NCBI GenBank assembly: GCA_019137255.1
Contig: WPDH01000121.1
Span: 1-64,000 of the forward strand
From: Corinectria fuckeliana
Lineage: Eukaryota; Ascomycota; Sordariomycetes; Hypocreales; Nectriaceae
Direction: 5' to 3'
Length of the DNA: 64,000 nucleotides
Shown: piece after piece, positions 23,051 through 34,375 of the stretch
Layout of the letters: every line of letters begins with the position of its first letter
Numbering within the stretch: the first letter of the stretch is position 1
Notes under the pieces: generated by a model
The model's database searches: none
The model's input: only the letters and a program-made list of their open reading frames with translations
Told to the model about the DNA's origin: nothing
Program-made: the position numbers and the translations under genes

Positions 23051-23227
23051 CTGCATGGCAGCGAAGCCAAGAAGACGGTGGCGGCGGCCGGTGGCGAGCA
23101 GGAGTCCAAGCCCGTGAGCAAGCCGGCCGAGGCCAAGAAGGAGCAGAACGGATCCGAGGGGATCAAGGAGCAAAAGGAACCGAAGGAGGGTCCCTGTGGC
23201 CTTCCTGCGAAATGTGTGGTTCAATAA
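23051..23227 (+). other. In-frame coding-like extension after the WrbA stop, ending in CaaX
   Basis: 58 codons follow TGA 23048-23050 in frame and end at TAA 23225-23227. The composition is Lys/Glu/Ala/Pro-rich. By my count 44 of 58 codons end in G or C, with AAG preferred for Lys and GAG for Glu, like the gene itself. The last four residues are CVVQ, a good prenylation (CaaX) signal, and a second Cys lies six residues before it. The stop context is TGA-CTG; TGA followed by C is the leakiest class of stop. I infer a 263-aa (one residue inserted at the stop) membrane-anchored isoform made by readthrough. Alternatives are a recent nonsense mutation in this strain or a sequence error. A 24-nt intron spanning the stop is too short to be credible. 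Confidence 0.6.
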
Positions 23228-23228
23228 A
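23223..23228 (+). terminator. AATAAA polyadenylation-type signal
   Basis: A perfect AATAAA that contains the TAA ending the coding-like extension. Its place supports 23225 being close to the true end of the transcript's coding part, though AATAAA is only loosely required in fungi. Confidence 0.45.
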
Positions 23229-23595
23229 AGAGCAGAATAATACCTGAAATCCAATATCTGACCCAATGCAGCGAAATTGTACATGCGGTTCTCTAGCAAG
23301 CGTCAAAACATAATACCAATAGTCTGACCGTGCCATAGACGGTTGGTGTTCATACAAGACTGCATAAGTATGGCTGTTAGGTCCTATAGGTGTATGAAGT
23401 ATTTGGACATTCCAAATACGAAGGGTTATCTTGGTCATCCAGTGAACCTCCAGTAAGGCTCAAACAAACAGGTACCGGCTTATTAAGATCCTTGGCACCT
23501 TGCCATTATTACTCCTCAGGCGTAAAACTTTCATTGCTAATATTCCTGCTCTATGCTAACATCTCCCCATGTTCAATAGCTTTGGCCGATGGGCA
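23228..23595. other. Convergent 3' region
   Basis: 368 bp between the ends of the WrbA-type gene (+) and the six-TM gene (-). A/T-richer than the flanking genes; no coding signal. Confidence 0.55.
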
Positions 23596-24646
23596 TCATT
23601 TCTGAAACAGATTCGTTTGAGACTCTTGCGGGTTCTCCTGTAACTCTCCATCGTACACGCGCGTTTGTTCATCCTCGACGGGTTCGGCGACCTGGATCTC
23701 GCCACGGTATATCTCAATGGTCGACACCAGAGGCATGATGAGAAGAAGCATCGACAGGAGCTGCCCGAAGCCCCAGGTCTTCTCGTTGTCGTCTTTCAGC
23801 TTGACCGACGGGTTTCCAAAGGCCTGGGACAGCAGGATGATGCGGATCGCGGCACCAATGGCAATGGCCGTCATCAGTACCAGACCGGCGATCTGGATGA
23901 GCTTGTAGAACCTTTGGGTGCGGCTGTGTAGGTACCAGGTGGCTAGGGCGAAGATGACGACGTTGCCGGCGATGACGGCGATGGTGCCGACAAAGGACAG
24001 CCCGGCCGTCGACGGCGCCCCGTTGCCCTTGACCTGCCACACGCAAGCGATGGGCAGCGTCTTGTCGTCCAGGCCCTTGGTGACGGCCTCGAGAACGAAG
24101 ACCCCGGAGACGCAGGACAGCGCCAGGTTGACGAACATGAGGAACTGGCGCATCCAGCGAATCACCCAGTCGCGGCGGTAGTCGTGGACGAGCGCTAGCA
24201 GGGTGGCATTGTGCGTGGCCATGGACAGGAGGGACAGCATCCAGATGAGGAAGAAGTGGTACGGCACGAGGGTGTTCATCTTTGCGAGTCCGACGCCTGC
24301 GGGTCATTAGCCACGAGCGCCCTTTTCCATTTCAACCGACTCGACCGACTTTGGATGCCGATTCCCTGCATGATCTGGGAATCGCTGTAGCTGTTGAGAA
24401 GCTTGCGTCGGATGACGGAACTCTTGCCGCGGAACTCGCCGAATATCACGCTGCTGGAGAGGATGATGGCCAAGCAGGCCGTGATCATGAAGGACAGCAG
24501 AATCTGTTCGCCGCGCATTAGCATCCTCGACCGGCCAAAGGCGCATCAAGCGAGCGAGCACTTACACCAGTGCCAGCAACGCCAGCGTCACTAGCGGTAG
24601 CAGCACCTCCGTCCCCTTTGCAGTTGGCCGGGTCGATGAAGGCCAT
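23596..24646 (-). CDS. Six-TM membrane protein of unknown function (311 aa)
   Basis: Three exons on the minus strand: 24566-24646, 24350-24503 and 23596-24296. Introns are 62 nt (GTAAGT donor) and 53 nt (a less usual GTCGGT donor, with a CTAAT branch and CGCAG acceptor). After a short N-terminus (MAFIDPANCKGDGGAA) come six hydrophobic segments. They lie near exon 2 (ILLSFMITACLAIILSSSVI), then FFLIWMLSLLSMA, FLMFVNLALSCVSGVF, VGTIAVIAGNVVIFALA, LIQIAGLVLMTAIAIGA and LLSMLLLIMPLVS. The C-terminal ~40 residues are acidic and cytoplasmic-looking. The D-C-K-G-D-G start followed by TM1 is a pattern seen in many fungal membrane proteins often annotated as hypothetical. I cannot assign transport or signalling function. 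A polypyrimidine tract precedes the start. Confidence 0.8.
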
Positions 24647-25516
24647 GGTGTGCGAAGAAAACAACAACAACGGCAACGACAACAAAGGGAAAGAAAAAAA
24701 AGAAGAAAAAAAGGAAAAAAGGGAGAGACGGAAGCGAGACGATGATAGGACCAAGTTGGACGAGTGAGAGAGGTTTGATGAGGGCATCTGCATTCCACAG
24801 CGAACACTGGGATGTGGCCGGGGCCTAGGTCTGTATTAAATTATGACGTTGGGCCAGTAAGCGCGGAAACCCCTGGCTCCCTGAAACAGGCCTTTGTCGG
24901 GATCTGCGTTGCTGGGGCGGAGTCACTGGCTGACAGCGCAAGTTGGCATCGGAGGGCTGTGCTGAGCTTTGGGTGTTTGGGATCCTACCAGCGCATAAAC
25001 CGGACCAATTCGCCAAGATGATGGCTTTGTCGTTTTGCTTTGTTGCCATTCTTTGAGTCTTTGGCGTGGCCTCAAACTCACCCAAGCATGAAAACATCAA
25101 CTTGCGACCGTGCCACGTTTCTTGAAAACCAACACCGAGCAAGCCTTCCGTTGCCCTGCAGATCCAAGACGGAATCCCATCACCCGGGCCATCGTAAGGT
25201 TACGGGACGGGAGGTAAAGGACATTCTGTTTCGGATTAACCTCTAGGCCGAGACAAAGATAACATCTGGAATTTGCAGGCAGGTCAGGGCCCAAAAACCC
25301 AATGGCATGGGGCGGGCAGCGGGCGGGCAAATAGGCTGATAAGATAAGGTCGGGATTTTACCCCTCCATCCCTAATTCCACATCACAGCCATTATCTCTG
25401 TGACTCAACTGAACAAACCACAAAAAGGCCCCGCACCCAGCTCAAGCTTGTTGACCACAACCTCGACGATAACCTCGATTCAACCTGCCACGCCCACGCC
25501 ACCGGCCTCCCCCACG
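24647..25516. promoter_or_regulatory. Divergent promoter region (six-TM gene / AsnRS)
   Basis: 870 bp with promoters of both genes. Next to the six-TM gene is an A/G-rich tract (24660-24735) that reads as polypyrimidine on its sense strand, like a fungal leader. The AsnRS side has a C/A-rich leader at 25380-25516, open in frame with AsnRS but without an ATG. Confidence 0.5.
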
Positions 25517-27279
25517 ATGGCGACCATCTACATCGACGAGGATGTCGGCAAGGACGAGCCTGCCCAGCTCGGCACCGAGGAATCGCCCTTCAAGACGCTT
25601 CAATTCGCATACGTCCAGCGCCCCGCCGAGGCCCAGTACCTGTCCCGCAAGTCTGAGAATGCCGACGACGAGGCCGCCAAGGAGTGGAAGCCCGTTGCCA
25701 AGTCGGCCCTGAAGAAGGCCGTCAACTTCAATGAGCAGCAGAAGAAGAAGGCTGCCAAGGAGCAGGAACTCGCTATCCGCCGCAAGAAGGAGGAGGACGT
25801 CCGACAGAAGGTCCTAGAGGAGGCCAAGGCCATCGTGCTCAAGGAGGACGCCAGCCTTCCCGCACCCATCAAGATCAGGCTGGGCGACGTTGGCGACCAC
25901 ATCAAGCTGCGCAACGCTTCGGACCCTGAGAGCAAGGGCACCCGAGTCCGCGTCCTCGGTCGCGTGCACCGTGAGCGCAAGCAGAAGGACGTCCTGTTCA
26001 TCACCCTCAGGGACGGCTATGGCTTCATGCAGGTCGTCATCTCGGGCCAGCTGGCCAAGACGTACGATGCGCTCACCCTCACCCGCGAAACGTCCATGGA
26101 GATCTTCGGCGAGATGCGCGAGGTCCCCGCTGGTGCGCGGGCGCCGCTCAACCGCGAGCTTCACGCCGACTTTTACAAGATTCCCCCACACTGGAAGGCT
26201 GCCGGTGGCGACGATGCCATCACCAACAGGGTCCAGGCCGACGCAGAGCACGCTACACTTCTGGACCTGCGTCATCTCACCCTTCGTGGCGACGTCGCTT
26301 CGTCGGTCATGCTTGTGCGCGACGCCGTCGAGTTTGCCTTCAACCAGGCCTACAAGGAGTTCCAGATCCGCAAGGTCAGCCCTCCCGCGCTCGTCCAGAC
26401 CCAAGTCGAAGGCGGCGCGACGCTGTTCAAGTTTGATTACTACCGAGAGGAGGCATTCCTCACCCAGTCGTCGCAGCTCTACTTGGAGACGTGCCTGCCG
26501 TCGATGGGCGACGTGTACTGCATCGAAAAGTCATTCCGTGCGGAGAAGTCCCTCACCCGACGCCACTTGTCCGAATTCACCCATATCGAGGCTGAGCTGG
26601 ACTTCATCTCCTTCGACGACCTCCTGACGCACATCGAACATATCATGTGCCGTGTCCTTGAGCTCACATTAGCTGACCCCTTCATTGCTGAGAAGGTCAA
26701 GAGCATGAACCCTGATTTCAAGATGCCGGAGCGCCCCTTTATGCGCATGAGGTACTCTGATGCCATCGAGTGGCTGAAGGAGCATGAGATTCTCAACGAG
26801 GAGGGCAACCCTCACGCGTTTGGCGACGACATCGCCGAGGCTGCCGAGCGCAAGATGACTGACATCATCAACAAGCCCATCTTCCTGACTCACTTCCCCG
26901 CCGAAATCAAGGCATTCTACATGCTGAGGGACCCAGAAGACCCCCGCGTGACGGAGAGTGTAGACTGTCTGATGCCTGGTGTGGGTGAGATTGTCGGTGG
27001 TTCCATGAGATTGGACGATTACGAGGGACTCATGGCGGCATTCAAGCGTGAGGGTATTGACCCCGAGTCGTATTACTGGTATACCGACCAGAGGAAGTAA
27101 GTGACAAGGGACTCGCTTTGTCAAGAATTTGAGGGCTAACAGAATCTCGCAGGTATGGCAGCTCCCCCCACGGCGGCTATGGCCTAGGATTCGAGCGATT
27201 CCTGGCGTGGCTGTGCAAGCAGCACACTGTCCGAGACTGTTGCTTGTATCCCCGCTACTTCGGTCGTTGCAAGCCTTGA
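25517..27279 (+). CDS. DED81: Cytosolic asparaginyl-tRNA synthetase (568 aa)
   Basis: Two exons, 25517-27096 and 27153-27279, with a 56-nt intron near the 3' end. It is a class IIb synthetase charging tRNA-Asn. The eukaryote-specific N-terminal part (YIDEDVGKDEP..., then a Lys/Glu-rich coiled coil at ~80-115) precedes the OB-fold anticodon-binding domain (~130-240: VRVLGRVHRERKQKDVLFI). Catalytic motif 2 is FRAEKSLTRRHLSEFTHIEAE-like (given in part), and motif 3 is GYGLGFERFLAWL, encoded across the second exon. The block GEIVGGSMR and the ending YPRYFGRCKP distinguish AsnRS from AspRS. The MATIYIDED start is the first ATG; the open frame upstream lacks one. Confidence 0.95.
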
Positions 27280-30200
27280 GCATATTGTAAACCCGCAAGA
27301 CTGCCGGTGCTACTCAGCATGGGCGCCCAAAGAAAGACTCGGAGTTATGAGAAAGAGACCAGGCAGCTCCTGCACATGAAATGGCTTGAAGCTAAGGGAG
27401 CTATTTATGGCGACAATGGTAGATGGATGCAATAGAGGTCTATCTACGTTTGGGTCGCAGCTAGCTCCGTAGATCCGATTCAAAGTTGATGTGGTAGCCA
27501 GCAGCCTTCTAATACAGAGAGGATCAAAGTGCCTCGTGTTCCATTTACTATGGTATGCGACTTGTTCCGTACCTAGGTTGGCAATCTCAAGATGGATATA
27601 CGTGCTCATTTCCCAAAGCGCCTCCGGGGGAAGGGCAACGAAGTCGGCCGCTTCCCGGACCGTGGAGTTGACCAAACGCTCGGAAAGGATTGGGAGTTTG
27701 CGCTTGCGACTAACTAATTAGTGGGGCTGTTCAAATCTCACGAACAGGCCAGGCAGGCATCTTGGCGTACGGTCGGTCGTTCCAACCCTTGCAGGACGTT
27801 AGTCCAATCCCCAAGCCACAGCGTGTCGAGAACAAGATGAAAAGGGAATGGGGACTAGATGGATGTTTCGGGGGTACGGGGGATTGGGGCTAACTAGTCA
27901 GGCTTGCGGGACCTGGAGGCTAGTTGGATAGGTGGGAAATAAATATCGGCGATAGTTACGTTCCATCGACCTGAGGTGTGGGGGATCAATGCAGTCAAAA
28001 CCTTGTGAATAGGGCAGAAGAGAAAAAAAGGCAACAAGAGGGGAAGCATGTCGGAATGTTTGCTCCCAGTGCAGAATGAAGTTTTGTTTCGAACGTAATG
28101 GCGGCGGCATTAGTGGACGCCTCATGTGTGCTCGAGGGGAGGTTATATGGCTTTCGTATCGTCGATGGTGTCTCAACCAACGTTCACCTGCATGGCGCGA
28201 AAAGCACATGCTCGGTCCTTGCAGCAAGGAGGCGGGTACTTGCTCTGCCTAGTCGAGACAGTGTTAGATTGTAAGCTGAAGGTTGATTGAGTAGATAGTA
28301 ATTATTGGTGAGAGGGTCAGAGACGATAAAATGAGGTCACGGTCGTTGCGGACGATGGACGGTTGGAGAGTCATGTCGGTGTTTAGTAGATACTCGAACA
28401 GGGGGGGATGTTTCGAGCCACTTGGTGCTATGTAGGTACATAGGAGTCTGCGACCTGCATCGACTATGTATCCCTGTGAACGGGGGACTACCACCAATGT
28501 ATCGGTAAACCAAACCTATCCTGGGGAAAAGGGGGGCATTGCGATCTGACAGAGGAAAGCCTCGAGGCTTTTCTTCTACCACGTAGCAATTACTTCGTAC
28601 CTGGCATCTTCATCTACCATGTACGAAGTATGTACACTACGAATACGCAAAGCACGCTTGACCAGGGGGCCCAACTGCCGAACGGGACGCGGACGCGGAC
28701 GCAAAGCAGAGGTGAGAAACAAGCGTGAGCACTGAGCAGCAGCCCCCCCTGACGGTGTTTTCCTTAGCCCCGGCAGAAGCCCCAGCCGGAGAAGGGCGTT
28801 GTAACGCTTCGAATGCTGATCGACCAAACAAGTGGGGAAGGGGGAGACATGCCGCAAATGGATCCCTTCTGGAATGGAGACGTTCATGTAAGTATGTACG
28901 AAGGCGCGTATGTACCCAGCAACGCGACGCAGGATGAGTCTTTCAATCTTAACAATCGACGAGCCTGTAAGTGACTTGGTGCGGTGTGGAACGTGTCTGC
29001 CTCCCTGCACCTGAAGGAAATGCGTGTTGGTTGGGGAAAAAGGGACAGAAGGGAACGAACTTGCATACGACGGTCCCGAGGGAGCGGTTCGTCACAATGA
29101 ATCTCGGAGCGGCGGCCACAGGCAAACCTTTGTTCCTTTCCATCACATATCACATGACAGAAAGGCGGCGTTCCGGGGCAAGCTTCCGAGGCAGGCGTCT
29201 TGCTGCGAAGAAACCGCCACCACCAACATCCACGTCCACCAACATCCACATCCACATCCACCGGCCCGGCCGAGATGAACGAACTCCATGACAATTGTTT
29301 GTTTGCCCCCCTCCCATCAACTCGCTACCTAATACATAGTACTTCGTACACGGTATCGTCTGTCCCAAGAACCAAGAACAGGGCCCCTCCAAGGCCCGCA
29401 ACCGGCAAGCAAGGGCCCCCCCTTCAGGCTCCAGGGATCCGACGGGCGGGCGCGTTTCAGGGATCTATGTGATCATTTTCAACCCCCCCCCGGGGCTTGA
29501 TTCTTCACAGTCTAGGGATGCTTGGGCAAACGGTTTGTCTTCCGATGCGGCGAATAACCACGCATGTGAATCGCTCGGCGCTGGACCCTCCCCTTCTCCA
29601 ATTGTCTGTCTCCACGCGCCCCCGACTCCACGGCCCAGCAAACATGTCAAAAAGGATTGACAGGAGGGAAAGGGAGAGAAACGCAAGTTCGTTTCCATCT
29701 GTCCGGATGGGGCGTGTTTGCTGCTGTTGGTGGTGCCCTGTCTGTCAGTTAGTCAGTCAGACAGTCAGGCGGCGTCAGAGATGCACGCACTCACACTCCC
29801 CCCCCACAATCACACCTCGGGGCTCGCATTTTCTCGCACTCGTTTGTCTATTAGACGCAGCTCAGTGTTCAGCTCGGCTTTGCGTCCAGCCAACCGTCAC
29901 CCCACAACCCGCACATTCCTCGGGCGAGAGCGCGCAGATACACAGAGAGAGAGGAGAGAGAGTGGGATGCAGAGAGAAACACGGAGAAATGAGCGGTGCC
30001 ACTGTGAGTCTGCCGGAGAACCTGAGGGTCCAACACGGACAGACCTGCCCTGTATTATTAGTCCCTTCCCTTCTGCACACCCGTTGCCCTCCTCCACTTG
30101 CACCCTCGTCCCTTGTCCCTGCTTGTCCCGTAGCCATGGATGCCCCGGCACCTGTCTCCTCCAGTCCCCGTGTCTCCATTTCCGTCGGTCCTGAGAGCGA

Positions 30201-30494
30201 GCGAGGGCAAGCAACGGCGTTAGTAGTTGCTGTAACTGACTGCCGTTTGCTTGCTTGCTGTTCATGCCTGCAGGCACTCCGTCCGGCAGTCTCTATCAAC
30301 TTGGTTCCTAGTCTTCTCTACGTACTATGTAGTCCTAAGTATGTAGATAATAGAGCCCACTTCGCTCTCGCATTAGATCATCGAGATCGCCGCACCCCCC
30401 TTTCCTAACTACCTACTATGTATATCCGTATCCCGTCGTCTGTTGTCTCTCGTCTCTCGCCTCGTCTCGTCTTCTCTCGTCAAGTCAGTCCACC
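27280..30494. other. Gene-poor region, 3.2 kb
   Basis: No complete gene recognised. A 45-codon protein-like piece on the minus strand (27571-27710) is listed separately. An open frame of 912 nt (29497-30408, +) is Cys/Ser/Pro-rich and lies in C-rich DNA where stops are scarce, so I treat it as chance. Short-period repeats occur (CCAACATCCACATC around 29215-29270; AGAGAG near 29940), as do TACGTACTATGTAGT-type motifs (28617-28652, 30319-30333). Confidence 0.45.
27571..27710 (-). other. Possible orphan exon or gene fragment (~45 codons)
   Basis: On the minus strand a stretch preceded by a TTAG acceptor-like sequence reads as a well-formed peptide: basic start, then LVNSTVREAADFVALPPE and a helix-like ALWEMSTYIHLEIANL, ending before a GTACGG donor-like sequence. 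The quality drops sharply on both sides, where I find no partner exons. It could be a relic of a lost gene, part of a gene with distant exons, or chance. No family recognised. Confidence 0.25.
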
Positions 30495-31184
30495 ATGATT
30501 GTTCTTCCTCGCCAACCGCCCGGTCCCGACCTAAGGCTTCCTCCCATATATGCCACCTCCTCCCCGAGCTACTCACAAGCTCGACCATCCGCCGCCGCCG
30601 CCCAGCCCTTCTCAAGACAATGCGAGCCCTCCATGTCATCCCCATTAGAACGGCTTCCCCGCGAAGTCCAGCGGCTCATCTTCTCTAACCTGGACTACCA
30701 GTCCCTCATCTTCCTTTCCACCATGAACCGACACTTCCACCGAGCCATCAGGCCTCAAGAAATGGCCGATCCCCTGGACAAGTTCAGCTTCGTCATGAAG
30801 GCCGCCAAGGACTTCCCGCAACACCGGCCTAGCGAGAAGGGTTCAGACCACCAGCCCGGCAACTTTGAGTGTTACATTTGCTTCCGCGTCCGGATGCCGG
30901 AGCACTTCGACGCCCTCCAGCCACAGTCGGCGTACGTCGATGTCCACGGGCGAGTCGTCTCGGACCGTGCCCCGGGCCCCGAGGACCGGCCTGTGCCGCT
31001 ACGGCGGTTCTGCATCGAGTGTGGGGTCAAGTTCGGACTGCATGCGCCTTCGGACTGCTTGACAACGAGGACAGGTCAAGATCTGTGGGTGTGCCGTTGC
31101 AGGAAGGTCTGGCAGAAGCCGGCATGTTTGAAGTGCTTAGAGTGTGGAGGGAGCTGTCCGCTTCGACCAAAACGGAAGTGGTGA
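30495..31184 (+). CDS. F-box protein with Cys-rich C-terminus (229 aa)
   Basis: Single exon. An F-box motif is clear at ~residues 47-90 (LERLPREVQRLIFSNLDYQSLIFLS in part, then NRHFHRAI). F-box proteins recruit substrates to SCF (Skp1-Cullin-F-box) ubiquitin ligases. The C-terminal half is Cys-rich, with CYICFRVR, CIECGVKFG, WVCRCRKVW and CLKCLECGGSC, arranged in pairs that could bind zinc. It ends with a basic KRKW. Two starts are possible: ATG 30495 in a good CACC context, which adds a Pro/Ser/Ala-rich 46-residue leader, and ATG 30633 (MSSPLERLP) directly before the F-box. The shorter form (183 aa) fits the compact domain better; I give the longer one because its start is first and strong. 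Confidence 0.82.
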   Translation: MIVLPRQPPGPDLRLPPIYATSSPSYSQARPSAAAAQPFSRQCEPSMSSPLERLPREVQRLIFSNLDYQSLIFLSTMNRHFHRAIRPQEMADPLDKFSFVMKAAKDFPQHRPSEKGSDHQPGNFECYICFRVRMPEHFDALQPQSAYVDVHGRVVSDRAPGPEDRPVPLRRFCIECGVKFGLHAPSDCLTTRTGQDLWVCRCRKVWQKPACLKCLECGGSCPLRPKRKW

Positions 31185-32202
31185 TTTAGTGGGATGCATG
31201 GGATTCCTCGGAACAAACCAGAACCAACACCTGACTGCACCGCGTCACGTACACGACAGCATGGACTGGCCAAGGGGCAAGGGGAGGACGGGTAAGCCGC
31301 CTCTCTCCAGGAGCACCCAGCACCTGCCGAAGCTCCGTGACCGGGGAAGGTCGGAGAACCCGTCGAAGCGGCGCGCTACGGGAGGCGGCATTGACGTTTC
31401 GAGATCCGGGGCCAGATTTCCCTCTCATATGTCGGAGCACTATAGCTCGGGGGGTTATCGCCTCTAGCCTCCAGTCAACCGCGGCTACGCGAGCGGAAGC
31501 GGTTTCGAACTTGAACCCCTGGGCTTCAGGGGTCCCGGGGTTGGATTGGTTGACGGGAAATGCACAGCAAACGGCGTTTATGGGATTTTGGGACTTTGGT
31601 TCTGCGTTGTCTTGGGTGACGGTGTTGTTTCTGTTGCATGCAATTAGGGAATGGGGGCATTTTCGGCTTTTACTAATTAATACGCTGTGTCCATACGGAT
31701 AGGTTTGGAAGACAGATAATAGTCTCCTCTGTTGGAGGTTGGAAGACGGAGGTCGGAGGCCGGGAACGAATTATGATATCCTCCCTCGGTGGACGGACGC
31801 GGGACAAGCATGGAAGATCAGCACATGCACCCCCCCTATACCGTAACTAGAATCTAGGGATCGTCGCCCGATCAAAGAAAGCGAGAAACAGAAAGAGAGA
31901 TAATTACAGAAAGAAAGTGACCGACAAGATTTCAAAGCGCGCATGCGACTGCAAGAGAAAGAAGATGTTGTCGGCCCTGGGTTGCATCCGGTCCCGGGAA
32001 CTCTTGGAAGGCACATGGGCCATCACCTGACCTCACGCGGTTCGTGGGCCGCCATCGCGCAACGTGGTGCGGACGAGGCAGCGTTTTCGCCTGGCCCATG
32101 ATTGATTCATCTGGTCACATGGCGCACCACCGCAGCGAAATGAAATCCGGGCAATTCCAGAACTCCAGTGGCCAGCACCAGAGCAAACCCGGCAGTCGCA
32201 GT

Positions 32203-32245
32203 CATGGTATTGGTGGTGCTGGTGGTGCTGGTGGTGCTGGTGATG
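32203..32245. repeat. (GGTGCT)n tandem repeat
   Basis: About six copies of GGTGCT/GGTGGT-type hexamers, the flanking ones diverged. Confidence 0.75.
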
Positions 32246-32308
32246 GGAGTTGGATCACGCAGAGAGAATGAGTAAGGGAGTGAGTAATGCGAAGTGATGT
32301 GATTTGCA

Positions 32309-32362
32309 TGTGTTTGTCTGTCTGTCTGTCTGCCTATCTCTCTGTCTGTCTGTCTGTCTGTT
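32309..32362. repeat. TGTC-type microsatellite
   Basis: Tandem TCTG/TGTC tetramers interrupted once by CCTATCTC, followed by diverged TTGC/TTTG units. Confidence 0.85.
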
Positions 32363-32971
32363 TGCTTATTTGCTTGCCTTTGCTACACCGCAAGGTCCAG
32401 GATTCCGGTACTCTGTTTTTCTTTTGCCGGGTTTTATGACTTTGGTCGCCCCGATGCACCCGACATATCTACACGAAGCCCGGGCATCCGCCGCAACGTC
32501 TCACAACCTGGCCTCTTCGCCACTTGCTTCGACCGAACGGCCCTCGGCCTTTTTACTTCATCATCCCTGCCATTGGCCTGACCTACGTACATAGTAGTAC
32601 GGTGCGGTGCGGTCAAGCAACGGCGGCACTCGGTGGCCCCTACGCAACAACTTGCCCCTTGGCTGCCGACCTATAACTCATATCGGTAGCTTGTGCTTCA
32701 AACTTTGAGCTTTGTCTATGCACTATTTTTACCCATTGACCTAATACCCATCCTTATCCCCTAAGGCCTCTTTTTCTTTTCCCTTTCAACGAAAAAAGAA
32801 GAAGGTGGCCTAACCTTTAACTAAACTCTTGCTTGCTATCTACGACTCCTCGACCACGCTCTCAACACCAGCAACTTGCCATCTTCGCTCCATGAGAACT
32901 CCAACACCAACACCAGCCAGCCTTTTTAACCTGAACCTGTTGCAAGCCACAAGCGGCCGATTACTGCAGCC

Positions 32972-34375
32972 ATGGACACCACCAGTCTAGATCTCCACCT
33001 GGAGCATAGCTTGAGCATTCAGTTGGTGACATCAACATCATCCTTCAAAACCCCCGGCGAGATGGATCCTCCAAACGTATGTTCCAAAATAGCACATCTA
33101 CCTCTTTACAAAACCCCATTTCCGTCCCCCCATGTTTCTAACGAGACCAGAACTCCCAAAACAACGGATGTATCACCGAAGACCCTATATATATTGCAGA
33201 AAGACCTCTTCTATGCAAGGACGTTTTGATTAGAGATCAATGCTGGGCCTCCATAAACAGCACTGCCACCGAATCCGTGTGCACGTCCGACTCAGAGGAG
33301 GGGTTTACTTCTGATTTGGAATCCTGGAGCGATGACGAAGACGATGACAGCGACGAGTATGCCGCGGTTGTCTCCATTTCCCTCTTGTGCTAACATCTCA
33401 AGGTCTGTGTTATGCCTCACGAGCCATGGCGCCCGACCCCTCGACTCGACCGATAGCCTATGTCCACCGCTCCCAAGACGCCTCTCCTTCAAGCCTCTTG
33501 AGGCAGTGGAAGAGGGAGGCAATGAGCCCAGAGGGCCCGAAATTGCAGATCCCCGCCCTGTTCTAGGCCTAGTCAATCACCGACTTCTCGAGCCAGGTCT
33601 AGACTGTACTGGAGCTGTCATCTTCGAGAACGACTTCTTCGCCGTCTCTGAATCGAAGATTGCCGGATGGGGCGCCTTTGCCGCTCGGGATCTCAAGTTT
33701 GGCGACCACATTTTGGCCGAGAAGCCGCTGTTCAAGGCCGACTCGTCGACTCTTTTCAAGGAGTTCGACAAGCTGGATCGGGGCTTGCGGGTGGTTGCTC
33801 TGGCGCTTCACGCCAACGACAACTGCAAGCCTGGCACACCGAGAATCCAGGCCATCTGGAACACGAATTGGTGAGTTTCTCAGCTTGCATATTTGCTGCA
33901 CTTTTCTCTGTCGGTCACATCTCTGGCGAGAGGCTCGTGACCAGGCCATGGCTACCAAGCCGAGGATATGTACGTGCTTTCACGTGTCACTTGGCTCTGA
34001 GGCGTCCGGAGCATCCGCAACATCCCAGCGACGCGGTTCTGCGTGTGGATCGGTGCAACTGCTGTCAAATTACGCCAGAGCTGCTGCTAACTCGGGCCTA
34101 GCTTTTCAATCGGGATGGGGGACGCGGCAGGGCTGTTCCCAATCGCTTCCCGCTTCAATCACTCATGCCCCCCCAAGAACAATATCGAGTACACCTTCAA
34201 CAGGAGTGATGACTCTCTGGAGATGTTCGTCAAGGCGCCCACAATCGCAGCAGGCGAAGAATTGACCATCTCATACGGCATCGGGCGAACCCCGCTGGAC
34301 CTCTTTCTGAGGTACGGGTTTCGGTGTCGCTGCGGCGCTTGCCCTGGCCTGAATGACAGATTGGACATATGGTAG
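32972..34375 (+). CDS. SET-domain protein, putative lysine methyltransferase (350 aa)
   Basis: Four exons: 32972-33076, 33151-33356, 33403-33870 and 34102-34375. The frame is open across all junctions. The N-terminal ~100 residues include an acidic block (SWSDDEDDDSDE). The SET domain runs from ~190 (SESKIAGWGAFAARDLKFGD) to ~335. The pseudoknot motifs are RFNHSC (residues 277-282) and GEELTISYG, and the post-SET cysteines are CRCGAC. The family uses S-adenosylmethionine to methylate lysines of histones or other proteins; the target cannot be told. This short form without MYND or other domains is a class much expanded in filamentous fungi. The last intron (231 nt) is long for this window, and the codon TG/C it splits gives WNTNCFS. 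Convergent with the Zn2Cys6 gene. Confidence 0.9.

Larger units (their letters stand above)
31185..32971. other. Intergenic, 1.8 kb, no gene seen
   Basis: Contains the 3' end of the F-box gene and the promoter of the SET gene. It holds a GGTGCT repeat (32203-32245) and a TGTC-type microsatellite (32309-32362). From 32700 to 32970 the plus strand is A/C/T-rich and leader-like. No coding signal seen. Confidence 0.5.

Noticed and set aside
23038..23061. 24-nt intron removing the WrbA stop codon
   Set aside because: GT and AG are present but 24 nt is far below the workable size of a spliceosomal intron and the branch site is poor.
25400..25516. In-frame N-terminal extension of AsnRS as a mitochondrial isoform
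   Set aside because: The open stretch has no ATG (it would start at GTG) and is Ser/Thr/Pro-rich with few Arg, unlike a presequence.
29497..30408. 912-nt open frame upstream of the F-box gene
   Set aside because: Composition is Cys/Ser/Pro/Arg-rich without any domain, the DNA is C-rich with few stops, and other frames on both strands are open too.
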